Positions 8,169 through 17,091 of a DNA stretch of 47,344 bases are shown here, piece after piece. The notes beneath the pieces are model-generated. The model saw nothing but the letters and a program-made list of their open reading frames with translations, ran no database searches and was not told the DNA's origin. Source of the DNA: a virus; the IMG/VR virus record IMGVR_UViG_3300006923_002034, positions 1 through 47,344 of that record; one strand, given 5' to 3'. The stretch's first letter is position 1, and each line of letters starts with the position of its first letter. A program made the position numbers and the translations under genes.

Positions 8169-9569
8169 ATGCCACGACAAGGCGCGACCGGCGGTGGTCG
8201 CTATCGTATGGCCACAGAAGGCCAACCTACGCAACGAGGAAACTTTGGGATGTATGTCCTGGAGGATAATGCTGGGTGCCAAGTGTACCGGCCCTCGTGG
8301 AATGCCACGCGGACGATCTTTCGTCCGTTCCCTGGCAAGAACCCAGAGAACCACGCTGAATGGGACCCCTTCCGTCTGAGCGACGAAGAGCGGGACTATG
8401 GCGACTGGATTCGACGCTATGATATGGCGATGAGTTTTGGCGAGCCTGGGATTACCTTCATCATGAAGAATCCTGCGGACGATACGCTGAACGACCAGCA
8501 GAATCCTGTGTGGATGCTGCACCGTGCGATCACGGCAGCGGTTAAGGCAGGTCAGGGCCAGCAAAGCTGGAACCCTTTGATCTTTGGTGCTGCAGGTCGC
8601 GGCGCTCCTATCAGTGCCCCTAAGGACGGTTACGTCATGCAGGGTATCTTGATGGAGCACAAGAGTAAGCCAGAGAACCCGCCTCGCGGGTGCCTGATGG
8701 AGCATAAGCCTGTTGTGTTGCTGATGAGCCAGTCCGCTGGTGCTGCACTTCTCGAGCGATTGAACGAGAAGGACGTCGATGGTAACTGGGCACATCCAGA
8801 CATTACTGACCTAACGGCTGGTATGTTCGTGCAGTTTCATCAGGCGGGTACGCAGAACCAGGCACAGGGCGCTGGTGCTCCGCAGATGATGGGCCAATCG
8901 GCTGCCGGTGGCGGCGATATTGGTGCTAAGAATAGTTACGAGGTGGTATTTAACCCGATGTACAATGGCATCGCTCCAAGCTTCCCCGACATCCAAGAGT
9001 TGGCTGCCGCGCATACGAAGCCTTGGGATGAGATCATCCGGGTACCTACCATCGAGGACCAGGTGAAGATGCTTTGTGGGTGTATTCCTGCAAGTGCGAT
9101 CACTTACGCGTTAGGGGATGTGTATCGGGATATGATTCCGCAGCACATCTGGGACCAGTCTCGTGCACAGACACAGACTAACTCCACACCGTTTGCAAAT
9201 GCCCAGGCGTCAGCACCCGCTGCTGCTAATCCTATGGCACAGTCGCAACCGGCTAATCCAATGGCACAGTCGCAACCGGCTAATCCAATGGGACAGGCAC
9301 CGGCTAATCCGGTGGCCTATGAGCCCCCAGCAGCACCGCCGCAGGCAGCGGCTCCTGCTGCTAATCCGATGGCTGCACCACCACAGGCAGCCCCACCTGC
9401 GGAGCCTGTCCAGACGACAGTGGCACCACCGCAGGCAGCAGCTCCCGCGGCACCACCGCAGGAGTTTGATCCGCAGCCTACAACCGCAGAACCCAGTCGT
9501 GCCGCTGACACGATGGGTGCGATTGAGCGAGCCCGGCAGCGGGTGGCTAAGGCGGCTGGCGGTAGTTAG
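8169..9569 (+). CDS. Candidate ssDNA-binding protein with proline/alanine-rich tail
   Basis: The 466-residue product has a ~330-residue globular part and a low-complexity tail rich in Pro, Ala, Gln and Asn. The tail includes tandem NPMAQSQPA units around residues 356-380 (encoded by near-identical ~27-30-bp DNA repeats) and several PPQAA units. No conserved nucleotide-binding or catalytic motif is visible. I propose an ssDNA-binding or replication accessory role only from position: between polymerase and RecA-like recombinase, as its own transcription unit with a hairpin leader and a strong terminator, which suggests high expression. The tail ends in basic residues (RARQRVAKAAGGS), not the acidic tip typical of bacterial SSB, so a structural or other DNA-binding protein is an alternative. 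GGAGG lies seven bases before the ATG. Confidence 0.45.
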   Translation: MPRQGATGGGRYRMATEGQPTQRGNFGMYVLEDNAGCQVYRPSWNATRTIFRPFPGKNPENHAEWDPFRLSDEERDYGDWIRRYDMAMSFGEPGITFIMKNPADDTLNDQQNPVWMLHRAITAAVKAGQGQQSWNPLIFGAAGRGAPISAPKDGYVMQGILMEHKSKPENPPRGCLMEHKPVVLLMSQSAGAALLERLNEKDVDGNWAHPDITDLTAGMFVQFHQAGTQNQAQGAGAPQMMGQSAAGGGDIGAKNSYEVVFNPMYNGIAPSFPDIQELAAAHTKPWDEIIRVPTIEDQVKMLCGCIPASAITYALGDVYRDMIPQHIWDQSRAQTQTNSTPFANAQASAPAAANPMAQSQPANPMAQSQPANPMGQAPANPVAYEPPAAPPQAAAPAANPMAAPPQAAPPAEPVQTTVAPPQAAAPAAPPQEFDPQPTTAEPSRAADTMGAIERARQRVAKAAGGS

Positions 9570-9601
9570 TTAAAGTAGTGAGGTTGTACCTTTCTACCCA
9601 T

Positions 9602-9641
9602 CTCCCACCCAGGCACCGCACGCTTGGGTGGGAGTATTTTT
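9602..9641 (+). terminator. Intrinsic terminator after the candidate SSB gene
   Basis: Perfect 10-bp stem CTCCCACCCA / TGGGTGGGAG with a 13-base loop, followed by TATTTTTC. It ends the transcript of the preceding gene before the RecA-like gene. Confidence 0.9.
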
Positions 9642-9657
9642 CTATAAGGGTTAACTA

Positions 9658-11055
9658 ATGGCTAAAAAGCGTGCCAAGAAGAAGAAAGTCACGGACGCCA
9701 TCGGCGATCCGATCGATCGTGACGCACTGTTTGACAGTATGGTCAATGATGTGCAAGCAAAGATGCTGAAGAAAGACATGCTGGTTGGACATAATGACCA
9801 GCTGATCTGTTTACCTGTGCCCGCGTTCATCATTCGATATTTGTTTCAGAACTCGGGTTTACCCATGAGTTGCATTTATCAAGTGGTAGGTCCGCAGGGC
9901 TGTTACAAGTCTACCTTTGCTATGGAGATGCTTCGTTGGCATCGTATCTGTGGTGGTGGCGGTATGTTGGCGGAGGCGGAGACGAAGCCTACACCAGAGT
10001 TGCGTAATAGCGTGCTCAATTGGGATATCAAGGCTGTCAAAGTCGAGGACTGTGCTACGTTTGAGGACTGGCAGCGTAAGATTGTCTTCTACACCGCACA
10101 GTTCAAGAAGACTATGGAGAAGGCTGGCGGTCCTGGCCGTACGATACCGTATTGCACAGTGGTCGACTCCCTAACCGGTAAGGCTAGTGAGCAGACCCTT
10201 AAGAAGATCCAGCAGGAGGGGCATGCCAGCATGCACTTCCCCGTGGAAGCTAAGCAGATGGCTGACTTCATGCGAGCTCACCCGCAGAACCTGTTGGGCT
10301 GGCCGCTAACCTTTGTGGGCGTCAATCACTTGAAGATGGCGACTGATGCACAAACCGGGCAGGTCGATCTCAACATTCCTGGCGGCTGGGCTCTCAAGTT
10401 CCAGTGTGCTGCCATCGTTCAGATGGAGCGAATGGGTAAGGTCAAGGAGTACTCCAACTACAAGGCCGCGAACGTGCGGTTCAACACCATCAAGAACTCG
10501 TACGGTGTGGACAACATCCGCGCGATGGTACGGTTCAAGACGTGGTACCAGGAGGACGCACCGGGCGTACAGCGGCTTCACAGTCGATTCGAGTGGTGGG
10601 AGGCAGGTATTCTGTTCCTGGCCACTGGCGCTGGTCTGACGCAGGCTAACCAGAAGATCATGGTGCCTAAGATGCGTGAGGTCTGTGATATCCGTGAGAA
10701 GAGTGGTGGCAGTGCTGGTAAGCTTTACTGGTCTAAGCGACTGGGCGTGTCAGCGAATGATGCTATGCCTGCACATGATCTTGGGGTGCTATTGGAGCGT
10801 CGCCCAGATGTGCTGACAGATATCTACGCTGTGTTGAATATCACACAGCAGCCTTACTTCAAGCCGGGCGTTGACTTCCTGGCGCAGCAGGCGGGTAATG
10901 AGCACGTGCGTGCGCAGTCTGACGCTGCGGATATCGCCGTGGCTCAACTGCAGCTCCTGTTCGAGCAGCAGGAGGATCTGGGCGTGACATACGACCCAGA
11001 TGTCCAGCCGGCTACTGAGTGGCCTACAGCAATCACTGACGCCGAGGAGGACTAG
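9658..11055 (+). CDS. RecA/UvsX-like recombinase
   Basis: A strand-exchange ATPase of 465 residues. The N-terminus is lysine-rich (MAKKRAKKKK). The Walker A loop GPQGCYKST starts at residue 78, followed by AMEMLRW. The Walker B strand is YCTVVDSLT near residue 165. The WPLTFVGVNHLKMA strand and GGWALKFQ segment match the mobile L1/L2 region and core strands of RecA-like proteins. It is longer than bacterial RecA and closer in size and layout to phage UvsX proteins. It would act in recombination-dependent replication and repair with the ssDNA-binding candidate upstream and the RuvC-like nuclease downstream. The start is set by the ATG 16 bases beyond the terminator T-run. Confidence 0.8.
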   Translation: MAKKRAKKKKVTDAIGDPIDRDALFDSMVNDVQAKMLKKDMLVGHNDQLICLPVPAFIIRYLFQNSGLPMSCIYQVVGPQGCYKSTFAMEMLRWHRICGGGGMLAEAETKPTPELRNSVLNWDIKAVKVEDCATFEDWQRKIVFYTAQFKKTMEKAGGPGRTIPYCTVVDSLTGKASEQTLKKIQQEGHASMHFPVEAKQMADFMRAHPQNLLGWPLTFVGVNHLKMATDAQTGQVDLNIPGGWALKFQCAAIVQMERMGKVKEYSNYKAANVRFNTIKNSYGVDNIRAMVRFKTWYQEDAPGVQRLHSRFEWWEAGILFLATGAGLTQANQKIMVPKMREVCDIREKSGGSAGKLYWSKRLGVSANDAMPAHDLGVLLERRPDVLTDIYAVLNITQQPYFKPGVDFLAQQAGNEHVRAQSDAADIAVAQLQLLFEQQEDLGVTYDPDVQPATEWPTAITDAEED

Positions 11056-11525
11056 TGCCTAATAATCCTAACTTCTACCATAAGCCAGACGCCTCCCGTG
11101 AGGGGACCGAGGCTATGCTTGAGCAGGAGGCGGTTCGCCGTATCATAACCAAGTCTAAACTGAAGTGCTTGTCCGCACGTACATTCAGCGATCTGGTTAT
11201 GGAGGCGGGGTTCCCGTACCAATTGACAGCACAGAAGTTCTCAACACATGATTTGAGTAACCTGTTGATGGGCATGCGGAAGTGGCCGACTAAGACAGCC
11301 CCCATGATGGCGTTTGACGAAATCCAAGGGGATACGTATGAGACAGATGTGGGCATCGTTTTTCCCTGGCAGGGGTTCGGTGGCCTACACGTGTTTACTA
11401 TGGACAGTATGCTTCCATTCGAGCCAGGCACCAGCGGTATGTACTGGTGTGTGGCGGGGAAGTATTACTTACTGCAGCACATCGACAGCTTTATCGCTCG
11501 CATAGGGCCTCCAGCTGATTGGTAG
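11055..11525 (+). CDS. Hypothetical protein, 156 aa, coupled to recombinase gene
   Basis: Unrecognised soluble protein. The GTG start shares its first base with the TAG stop of the recombinase gene, and GAGGAGG lies just upstream inside that gene, so it is translationally coupled to it. Nothing in the sequence (for example the VGIVFPWQGFGGLHVF strand region) points to a known fold. A recombinase-loading (UvsY-like) role would fit the position but has no sequence support. Confidence 0.75.
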   Translation: MPNNPNFYHKPDASREGTEAMLEQEAVRRIITKSKLKCLSARTFSDLVMEAGFPYQLTAQKFSTHDLSNLLMGMRKWPTKTAPMMAFDEIQGDTYETDVGIVFPWQGFGGLHVFTMDSMLPFEPGTSGMYWCVAGKYYLLQHIDSFIARIGPPADW

Positions 11526-11537
11526 GAATTTGTTCAT

Positions 11538-12650
11538 ATGATCAAAAACATGTTAGCTGTCCCGGAGCCGCAGGAGTTCCTTGCGGCACAGTTTGATGAG
11601 ATGATCACATACCTACGTGATATCGATCAACAGACTGTACGGGTATCGATTAATAGTGCGGCTGATCTTGAGATGGGTGCTGACGGGCGGTTGTTGAGTA
11701 ATTCATTCGCACTCTCCCCGTTGGCTTTCCATCAAATTTGTAGACATGTCTCTAAAGGGTTGTGGTCACTGGCAACAGATATTGCCGGGAACAACAGTGG
11801 TGTTAGAGGCTTCGATAGTGCTGTATCCATCCCGTTGGCTGTCAAGATAGTCAATGAGTGCATCGCGCTACGCTTCCGTGCCCGTGAGGGCCTTATCGGT
11901 CGCGATATGATTCAAGACCATGACGCAGGCGTTATTGTTGGTGTCGTTGGTCCACGCTATCAGCTGCTACCTAACCACCAGTTACTGGAGGTAGCGAATG
12001 ACATGATGGCGTGTCACGAGGTTAAGATGGCCTTCCACGGGGGTACCCTGGTTGGTCGCCGTATGTCAGTGTCTTATCTGACAGCGGAGCCACTAGTAAC
12101 TACTACTGATGGTCCGATGTATGGTGGGGTTTATTTCACCAACAGCGAGGCCGGCGAGTGTGCCGTTAGCGGGGCCACTCTTTTGCAGCTTGGACATACA
12201 CGGCGGTGCATTAATAAGCCCCGCCACCTCAAACACGCCGGTAAAGACTTCTTCAAGCGGCTGAGCCATATGCTTGGCGGTGCCCTACATACGTGGGAGA
12301 AGACGGTTGCGGTTGCCCATGACTATGAGAATGTGGTGGCAGGGGAGGCTAACTTCCTCACACCCAGTAACACCATAGCCAAAGCACCCAGAGCGAAGTT
12401 AGAGGCAGCGTTTGCTGAGTACGTCGATAAGAGTGTTGCAAATGATGTTGTACGGAAGGTGATCTTCATGGGAGCTGATGGCACACATGTGCCTAAAAAC
12501 ATCAGCCACAAGGATATTGCCACACGTCGTGTTCGTGATATCGTTCTCGTAGCGATGTCGATAGCCAACGGACACTATCCCGAAGTTCGTGAAGGACTCG
12601 AGCGTGCAGCGTTCGATATCCTCGCAAGAAAGGTCAAGCTTAGGAGCTAA
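11538..12650 (+). CDS. DUF932-like protein
   Basis: 370 residues resembling the phage/plasmid DUF932 family, whose biochemical function is not established. Supporting segments are VGPRYQLLPNHQLLEVA (the family has a V..RY..v.N..l..fa pattern), then GGVYFTNSEAGECAVSGA and a LGHTRRCINKPR segment in place of the usual lR..C.Ng. Family members often lie near recombination or replication genes in phages and plasmids, as here. The match is by pattern only. Confidence 0.5.
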   Translation: MIKNMLAVPEPQEFLAAQFDEMITYLRDIDQQTVRVSINSAADLEMGADGRLLSNSFALSPLAFHQICRHVSKGLWSLATDIAGNNSGVRGFDSAVSIPLAVKIVNECIALRFRAREGLIGRDMIQDHDAGVIVGVVGPRYQLLPNHQLLEVANDMMACHEVKMAFHGGTLVGRRMSVSYLTAEPLVTTTDGPMYGGVYFTNSEAGECAVSGATLLQLGHTRRCINKPRHLKHAGKDFFKRLSHMLGGALHTWEKTVAVAHDYENVVAGEANFLTPSNTIAKAPRAKLEAAFAEYVDKSVANDVVRKVIFMGADGTHVPKNISHKDIATRRVRDIVLVAMSIANGHYPEVREGLERAAFDILARKVKLRS

Positions 12651-12651
12651 T

Positions 12652-13632
12652 ATGACCAAAAATTTACCCGCAAGGGTTGAAGAGTATACCCCTCTTCAAG
12701 CCCAGTCCACGTTTACCGATACCGAGCAGAACGCCTTTGACGTACTCTCGAAGTACATCACAGACCACGAAAAGATCACATCTATGTGGTACTGGGAGCT
12801 CGGACAGAAAGTAAAGAAAATTTACTTGGATGCTAAGTCTAAGCAGGAGTTGTACGGCAATAAGGTGTTGCTACGACTCGCTGTGGGTTTAGGCTATAAG
12901 ACTGATCGTCAGTTGCGTAATGCAATGGGTGTGTGCAAGGCTTTTGGCACTAAGAAGTCATTCACACAATTCCTCAAGTTGAAGGGTGAAGCAGGGAACA
13001 CGTTGCGTTGGTCCCATCTGGTTTACCTGTCAGCTGTTGGCGACACTGAGATGCGTATGCAGCTTGCTGCAGCGGCACTAGAGCAAACCTGGACAGCAGA
13101 CGAGCTGTGGGCCAAGGTTAAGGCACTGTGTGAACGGACACCACGCGGCACCCGTTCGCCAGCAACTAAAGTACCTACGTCTGCCCGCAACTGCCTTGTG
13201 CACTTGCAATCACAGGCGACGAAGTTCAACTTTAACTACGACCACGCCTGGACAGGCGATGCGTTTGATCTGGCAAAGACCGTCAAGGAGATGCCAGTCG
13301 ATAAACTGAATACCAAGCTGTTGGACGCTGTAAAGGCGGCGCGTAAAGAGATCACCAACATGAAGACGAAGGCCATTGAGATGTCCAACGTCTTGGCAGT
13401 CGCTCAGGCTGATATCGAGGACCGACGCGAATCGCAAGGTGCGTTGGAAGCTCAGATGGAGATCGACGGTGTAACCGACGAAGCAGAGGACGACGATAAC
13501 CTCGTCCCTATGGATCGTAATAAGAAACAGGCTGCGAAGGAAAAGCGTGATGAAGCCAAGCGGAAGAAAGCCGCGAAGGCAGCACGTGCGGGTAAGAAAG
13601 GCAAGGCCCGTGCGGGTCGTGTAGGTACATAG
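12652..13632 (+). CDS. Protein with DUF1016/YhcG N-terminal-like domain and lysine-rich tail
   Basis: 326 residues. The N-terminal ~150 residues follow the layout of the DUF1016 (YhcG) N-terminal domain: WYWELGQKVKKIY, LYGNKVLLRLAVGLG, RQLRNAMGVCKAF, then TLRWSHLVYLSAVGDTEMR and WTADELWAKV. YhcG-type proteins continue into a PD-(D/E)xK nuclease; here that part is replaced by a charged helical region (MKTKAIEMSNVLAVAQADIEDR) and a Lys/Arg/Ala-rich tail likely to bind nucleic acid. It may therefore be a DNA-binding protein derived from that family without the nuclease. The start ATG has TAGGAG seven bases upstream; the longer in-frame start lies inside the previous gene. Confidence 0.55.
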   Translation: MTKNLPARVEEYTPLQAQSTFTDTEQNAFDVLSKYITDHEKITSMWYWELGQKVKKIYLDAKSKQELYGNKVLLRLAVGLGYKTDRQLRNAMGVCKAFGTKKSFTQFLKLKGEAGNTLRWSHLVYLSAVGDTEMRMQLAAAALEQTWTADELWAKVKALCERTPRGTRSPATKVPTSARNCLVHLQSQATKFNFNYDHAWTGDAFDLAKTVKEMPVDKLNTKLLDAVKAARKEITNMKTKAIEMSNVLAVAQADIEDRRESQGALEAQMEIDGVTDEAEDDDNLVPMDRNKKQAAKEKRDEAKRKKAAKAARAGKKGKARAGRVGT

Positions 13633-14432
13633 TGGCAGCTAAATTCACAGTTTGTGCCTTGTTCTACGGTGATCATTCTGACTTGGCGCGGCGGCTCTTA
13701 TCGTCGTTGCGCCGGTCGGAGTGGCCGCAGGATATTCTATACCGGTTTGGGATCAACAACGTCTGCAGTGAGACCCTCAAGACCATCGAGGCGTTCTATG
13801 CCGCCTACCCAGGCAGGGTGGATGTACTCCGGGGCTTTGAGCCCTATTACAAGTATCCGCTCATGCGGCGGATGTACGAGAACTTGCTGACACCATACGC
13901 CATGTGGTTCGATGACGACTCGTGGATTGGCGACGGTGCTCCTAATACCTGGTTTGATGATGTGGAGGCTAAGCTGCAGACATGCGAGCTGGTTGGGGCA
14001 CCATACACGATGAAGCTGCGGGGCAACCAGCAGCAGTTCATCAAGGACCAACCCTGGTACACCGGTAAGCCGATCTCTAACCCCATGACTTTTGCGACGG
14101 GCGGGTGGCTTGCTGCCTGCTCAGAGGTCTACAACGGTAATGATTGGCCACCTGCAAGCTTTGAGCATAATGGTGGTGATGTCATGCTGGGGGCGATGTG
14201 TGAGCAACAGGGGTACCGTATAGGTAAGTTCACCCAGCATATCGGCATCAACGCCGACGACTCGATGAAGTGCTCTAGCGCTCCGCGGCGTGGTGCCAAC
14301 ACTACTCCGATAGGTGTTAACTACACTCCTTCGCAGCTGACACCTGAACAGCGTAAAGAGGTCATAAAGAATGGTTGGGGCGATCCTCCACCACCTAAGA
14401 AGTCTTTCTTTGACATATTGGATGGTAAGTAA
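13632..14432 (+). CDS. Glycosyltransferase, GT-A fold (family 2-like)
   Basis: 266 residues. The N-terminus FTVCALFYGDHSDLARRLLSSL looks like the nucleotide-sugar binding start of a GT-A enzyme, and WFDDDSWI near residue 93 is the metal-binding DxD motif. A later HNGGDVMLGAMCEQQG stretch could hold the catalytic base. Substrate is not predictable: modified phage DNA, a virion protein or a host surface glycan are all possible. The GTG start overlaps the previous stop by one base, and the next gene's ATG overlaps its stop. Confidence 0.7.
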   Translation: MAAKFTVCALFYGDHSDLARRLLSSLRRSEWPQDILYRFGINNVCSETLKTIEAFYAAYPGRVDVLRGFEPYYKYPLMRRMYENLLTPYAMWFDDDSWIGDGAPNTWFDDVEAKLQTCELVGAPYTMKLRGNQQQFIKDQPWYTGKPISNPMTFATGGWLAACSEVYNGNDWPPASFEHNGGDVMLGAMCEQQGYRIGKFTQHIGINADDSMKCSSAPRRGANTTPIGVNYTPSQLTPEQRKEVIKNGWGDPPPPKKSFFDILDGK

Positions 14433-14833
14433 TGCCGAAAGAACGTACGGCTGAGATTTTTAACATGACTCCGTTTCTTGAGGCGGAAGAGTTGCCTGTG
14501 GATCCCAATACCGGGAACCCGCTTATTCAGCGTGCGATTAAGCGACAAGGCAGTGATATTTGGCGTGTTCGCGCAGAGCCGTTAGCTGAGCAAGCTGACG
14601 GCCCACTGGCGTGGACACTCGTCAGGGAAGGGGACCTTGTTCGTATCCCCCTACTCCCGTACCGCTCGAAACAAGAGCCGGTATGGGCTATGCTTGCAGG
14701 TATGGACGTTATCCAGCGTTATCTGGAAAGCGTGCCCACTGCTAAACGTACCCACATCATCCTTGGCGACCCTATCGAGGAAGTAGACGGAGAGTTCCGT
14801 TTCTGGCTCGGGTTTGCCGCACACATTCAGTAG
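14432..14833 (+). CDS. Hypothetical protein, 133 aa
   Basis: Unrecognised soluble protein. The ATG overlaps the glycosyltransferase stop (TAATG). The C-terminal half has a regular strand/helix pattern (EPVWAMLAGMDVIQRYLE, HIILGDPIEEVDGEFRFWL). No motif seen. Confidence 0.75.
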   Translation: MPKERTAEIFNMTPFLEAEELPVDPNTGNPLIQRAIKRQGSDIWRVRAEPLAEQADGPLAWTLVREGDLVRIPLLPYRSKQEPVWAMLAGMDVIQRYLESVPTAKRTHIILGDPIEEVDGEFRFWLGFAAHIQ

Positions 14834-14839
14834 GACACT

Positions 14840-15223
14840 ATGGCTGAACAACCGACCCTTGAAGAATATGCCCTAGGCATCAACAACGTGAATACGGACC
14901 TACAGCGGCAGAGTGCCGCGTATGGTCACTTTCGCGAGGTGATGGGGCACTTACGTGCGATAGAGACGAACCCCAACGCTGATCGTCCTGCACAACTACC
15001 GTTCGTGATTGTGCGGTTCCCGCAGGAGGGCAATACGCCTGGGGAGATGAAGATCGACCTAAACACGCTGGATCCTCAGACACTCGCTGTGTTTGGTCCT
15101 GTGTTTGAGTTACTCGCTACTGGTGCTGGTGAGCAGTTGCTCCAGGCATGGGAGAACATTGGCAATGTCATGACGCAAGTGACGCCTATCCTTACCGCAG
15201 CAAAGCAGCAGCAAAGTGGCTGA
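14840..15223 (+). CDS. Hypothetical protein, 127 aa
   Basis: Unrecognised. The N-terminal half is helical (NNVNTDLQRQSAAYGHFREVMGHL) and the C-terminal half is hydrophobic-helical (TLAVFGPVFELLATGAGEQLLQAW). It overlaps the next gene by eight bases. Its size and helical character would fit a small accessory or assembly protein, but nothing decides this. Confidence 0.75.
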   Translation: MAEQPTLEEYALGINNVNTDLQRQSAAYGHFREVMGHLRAIETNPNADRPAQLPFVIVRFPQEGNTPGEMKIDLNTLDPQTLAVFGPVFELLATGAGEQLLQAWENIGNVMTQVTPILTAAKQQQSG

Positions 15224-15791
15224 TGTAATAAGGTCGGTGGATGTTCTTAGAGACGAGTTTCGACTCGCCTTAGATGGGTGGCACCTCACTGTTACGCCTC
15301 CGCGTAATGACGGTAGCTCACCTCTCGCTAACATCAACCTGGTTGCTGGTCAGCAATCGGAACGGTATGCACAGCGGTTTTTAAGTTGCGATCATTCCAC
15401 AGCGGAGATCGCGTTGCTTGAGGCCATGCTTGGTTATCTCAACAGTGGCGGCAACCCTCGCCGATTAGCCCGGTTGGCTAATTGGGTGGGTGACTTGCCT
15501 AAGATTGAGGTTACTGATTTCAAAGTACTGAATGCCCACGGATCGAGTAAGTGGGTGTCGTACTGGCAGCACAAGGATAAGCGTATATTCGAAGTGCATC
15601 ACGGGGACTTCGCCTGTGAACTGACGCAAGATGACATACAGAACCTCCTCGATATAGAAGATGACCCCGATGGCCAAGAAGAAATGCAAAGCGACAAAGC
15701 CCAAAACGCCAACTTCACCGATGCTTACAGCGTTGATGAAGATGGCGAAGGCGAAGAAGGGGAAGGTAGAAGTAACAGCTCCGGTAGCTAA
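15216..15791 (+). CDS. Hypothetical protein with acidic tail, 191 aa
   Basis: Starts at a GTG that overlaps the previous gene. The first ~145 residues look globular (RSVDVLRDEFRLALDGWHLTV, IALLEAMLGYLNSGG, KWVSYWQHKDKRIFEVHH). The last ~45 residues are Asp/Glu/Gly/Ser-rich. That acidic tail is the part overlapped by a lysine-rich reading frame in the +1 frame, so its composition may be a side effect of dual coding. Confidence 0.7.
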   Translation: MADVIRSVDVLRDEFRLALDGWHLTVTPPRNDGSSPLANINLVAGQQSERYAQRFLSCDHSTAEIALLEAMLGYLNSGGNPRRLARLANWVGDLPKIEVTDFKVLNAHGSSKWVSYWQHKDKRIFEVHHGDFACELTQDDIQNLLDIEDDPDGQEEMQSDKAQNANFTDAYSVDEDGEGEEGEGRSNSSGS

Positions 15792-15816
15792 GAAAGTGCA
15801 GGACCAGTACGTATGA
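15661..15816 (+). CDS. Nested small basic protein, ~48-51 aa, overlapping the acidic tail of the previous gene
   Basis: A reading frame offset by +1 from the preceding gene encodes a Lys-rich peptide (MAKKKCKATKPKTPTSP, then KMAKAKKGKVEV and APVAKKVQDQYV). Two in-frame starts are possible, 15661 and 15670; AGAAG at 15656-15660 is well placed for 15670. Its TGA stop forms an ATGA overlap with the start of the next gene at 15813, the same junction used by many real gene pairs here. The 191-residue gene ends 22 bases short of that junction, so this frame better accounts for the coupling. It would be a small DNA- or RNA-binding protein. Confidence 0.5.
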   Translation: MTPMAKKKCKATKPKTPTSPMLTALMKMAKAKKGKVEVTAPVAKKVQDQYV

Positions 15817-16607
15817 CAGAACGTGGCGTTGCGTTTCCTCGTTACAATCTGACCCGCATCTTTACACTGCGGAACTGGCTCACAGATGATGTTCTTTCTG
15901 ATTTTGCAGGGTTCGCCCCTGTCGGAGCAAGCTTCGATGAGTTCGTTGATATAATTTGCGGGGCCTTGGGTCGCGTGAATCGTCAGGTCGTCTTGGATAG
16001 CGTGCGTGATGTAGCTGGCACGATACAGATGGATGCTGATATCTACCGCCTAGCTTGGCGGCTGGCGGGTAATCTAACCCGCATGCGGGATGGCGTTCCT
16101 GTCCCGCCGTGGAACACTCAACGAGAGAAAGAGTGGGTACCCGTGCAGATCGTGTCCTATAAACCTGCCGAGAGCAGGCAGGGCCGATCTGGCGGGGACT
16201 TTGTCTTTAGGATATTGGCAGGCACTCCCTGCCCAATGCGAATCAACAAGTTCATGACTACGGGGTTTGCTAGGCAGAACGCACTGCGAATGGGCTACAG
16301 CCGCTTGCGAGGTAAATCCCCCTTTGGGCATATCTCTGAGCTTGTAGGCCTTCGCATGTGGATCGAGCTAGACCCTGAGCAGTGCAGCGTCGGCCGACCT
16401 GGTTTCGATCACGTGGGCTGTTCGTCTGGACTGAAGAAGTGGAACATGTCGATCATTAATAAGCGATTTCGTCGTGGTTGGGAGTGCCCACACCAGTACG
16501 ATCATTACTGCTTTGACTGTCACGTAGGGTACCAGCAGTGCCCGGCCGCGACACATCAAGTAACAATTAACGTTAACCCACCGGAGGGATCAAATGGAGC
16601 GAGATGA
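15813..16607 (+). CDS. Hypothetical protein with Cys/His-rich C-terminus, 264 aa
   Basis: Unrecognised. The last 45 residues hold a cluster of possible metal ligands: WECPHQYDHYCFDCHVGYQQC and ATH, plus an earlier HVGC. Such a cluster suggests a zinc site. The N-terminal part starts RGVAFPRYNLTRIFTLRNWLTDD. The middle is basic (MRINKFMTTGFARQNALRMGYSRLRGK), consistent with nucleic acid binding. It overlaps the next gene by 14 bases. Confidence 0.7.
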   Translation: MTERGVAFPRYNLTRIFTLRNWLTDDVLSDFAGFAPVGASFDEFVDIICGALGRVNRQVVLDSVRDVAGTIQMDADIYRLAWRLAGNLTRMRDGVPVPPWNTQREKEWVPVQIVSYKPAESRQGRSGGDFVFRILAGTPCPMRINKFMTTGFARQNALRMGYSRLRGKSPFGHISELVGLRMWIELDPEQCSVGRPGFDHVGCSSGLKKWNMSIINKRFRRGWECPHQYDHYCFDCHVGYQQCPAATHQVTINVNPPEGSNGAR

Positions 16608-17091
16608 AGAAAAACGTTTGGAAGATGTACTTCGTACCTCGCGGGAGCTTCTGGATGAGGCTGCGAGTGCAAGGCAGATGGTGCGGTTTTCGCAGTCGCT
16701 CAACCGTATTGATGATGCGTATGAGTTGACTATTCGGGTGACGGCTGACGATCATGTTGTGTTGCGAGATGTTGATGGGAATAGCTTATCTGCGCCTCGT
16801 CTAACTGATGCAACACGGGCGTTAGAGACGCGGTTAGCTGTGTCGCTCACAATAGCCATTGAGGCAGCGTTGGAGCAGTTTGCTGAGACTGTGAACGACG
16901 AGTATGCAGCTGCTTTGTATGCTGCTGCTGGTGAGGTAAAACCTAGCAGCGACATACAGACTACGCGAACGCCCAGGAAGATACGCCTACCCCCTGAGGA
17001 GCAAGTGGCCGCAATAGTTGAGGGCACAGCAGGCAATACACCCAGCGGGCCAGAAGACCCGGCACCACCAGGAAGGGAGATACCATTCTAA
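16594..17091 (+). CDS. Hypothetical protein carrying the PRKIRL motif, 165 aa
   Basis: A helical N-terminal region (RLEDVLRTSRELLDEAASARQMV), a β-rich middle (YELTIRVTADDHVVLRDVDG), a long alanine-rich helix, then a disordered tail. The tail contains RTPRKIRLPPEE near residue 127, the first of four copies of this motif in the window. GGAGGG lies six bases before the ATG. Its stop overlaps the deformylase start. Confidence 0.7.
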   Translation: MERDEEKRLEDVLRTSRELLDEAASARQMVRFSQSLNRIDDAYELTIRVTADDHVVLRDVDGNSLSAPRLTDATRALETRLAVSLTIAIEAALEQFAETVNDEYAAALYAAAGEVKPSSDIQTTRTPRKIRLPPEEQVAAIVEGTAGNTPSGPEDPAPPGREIPF

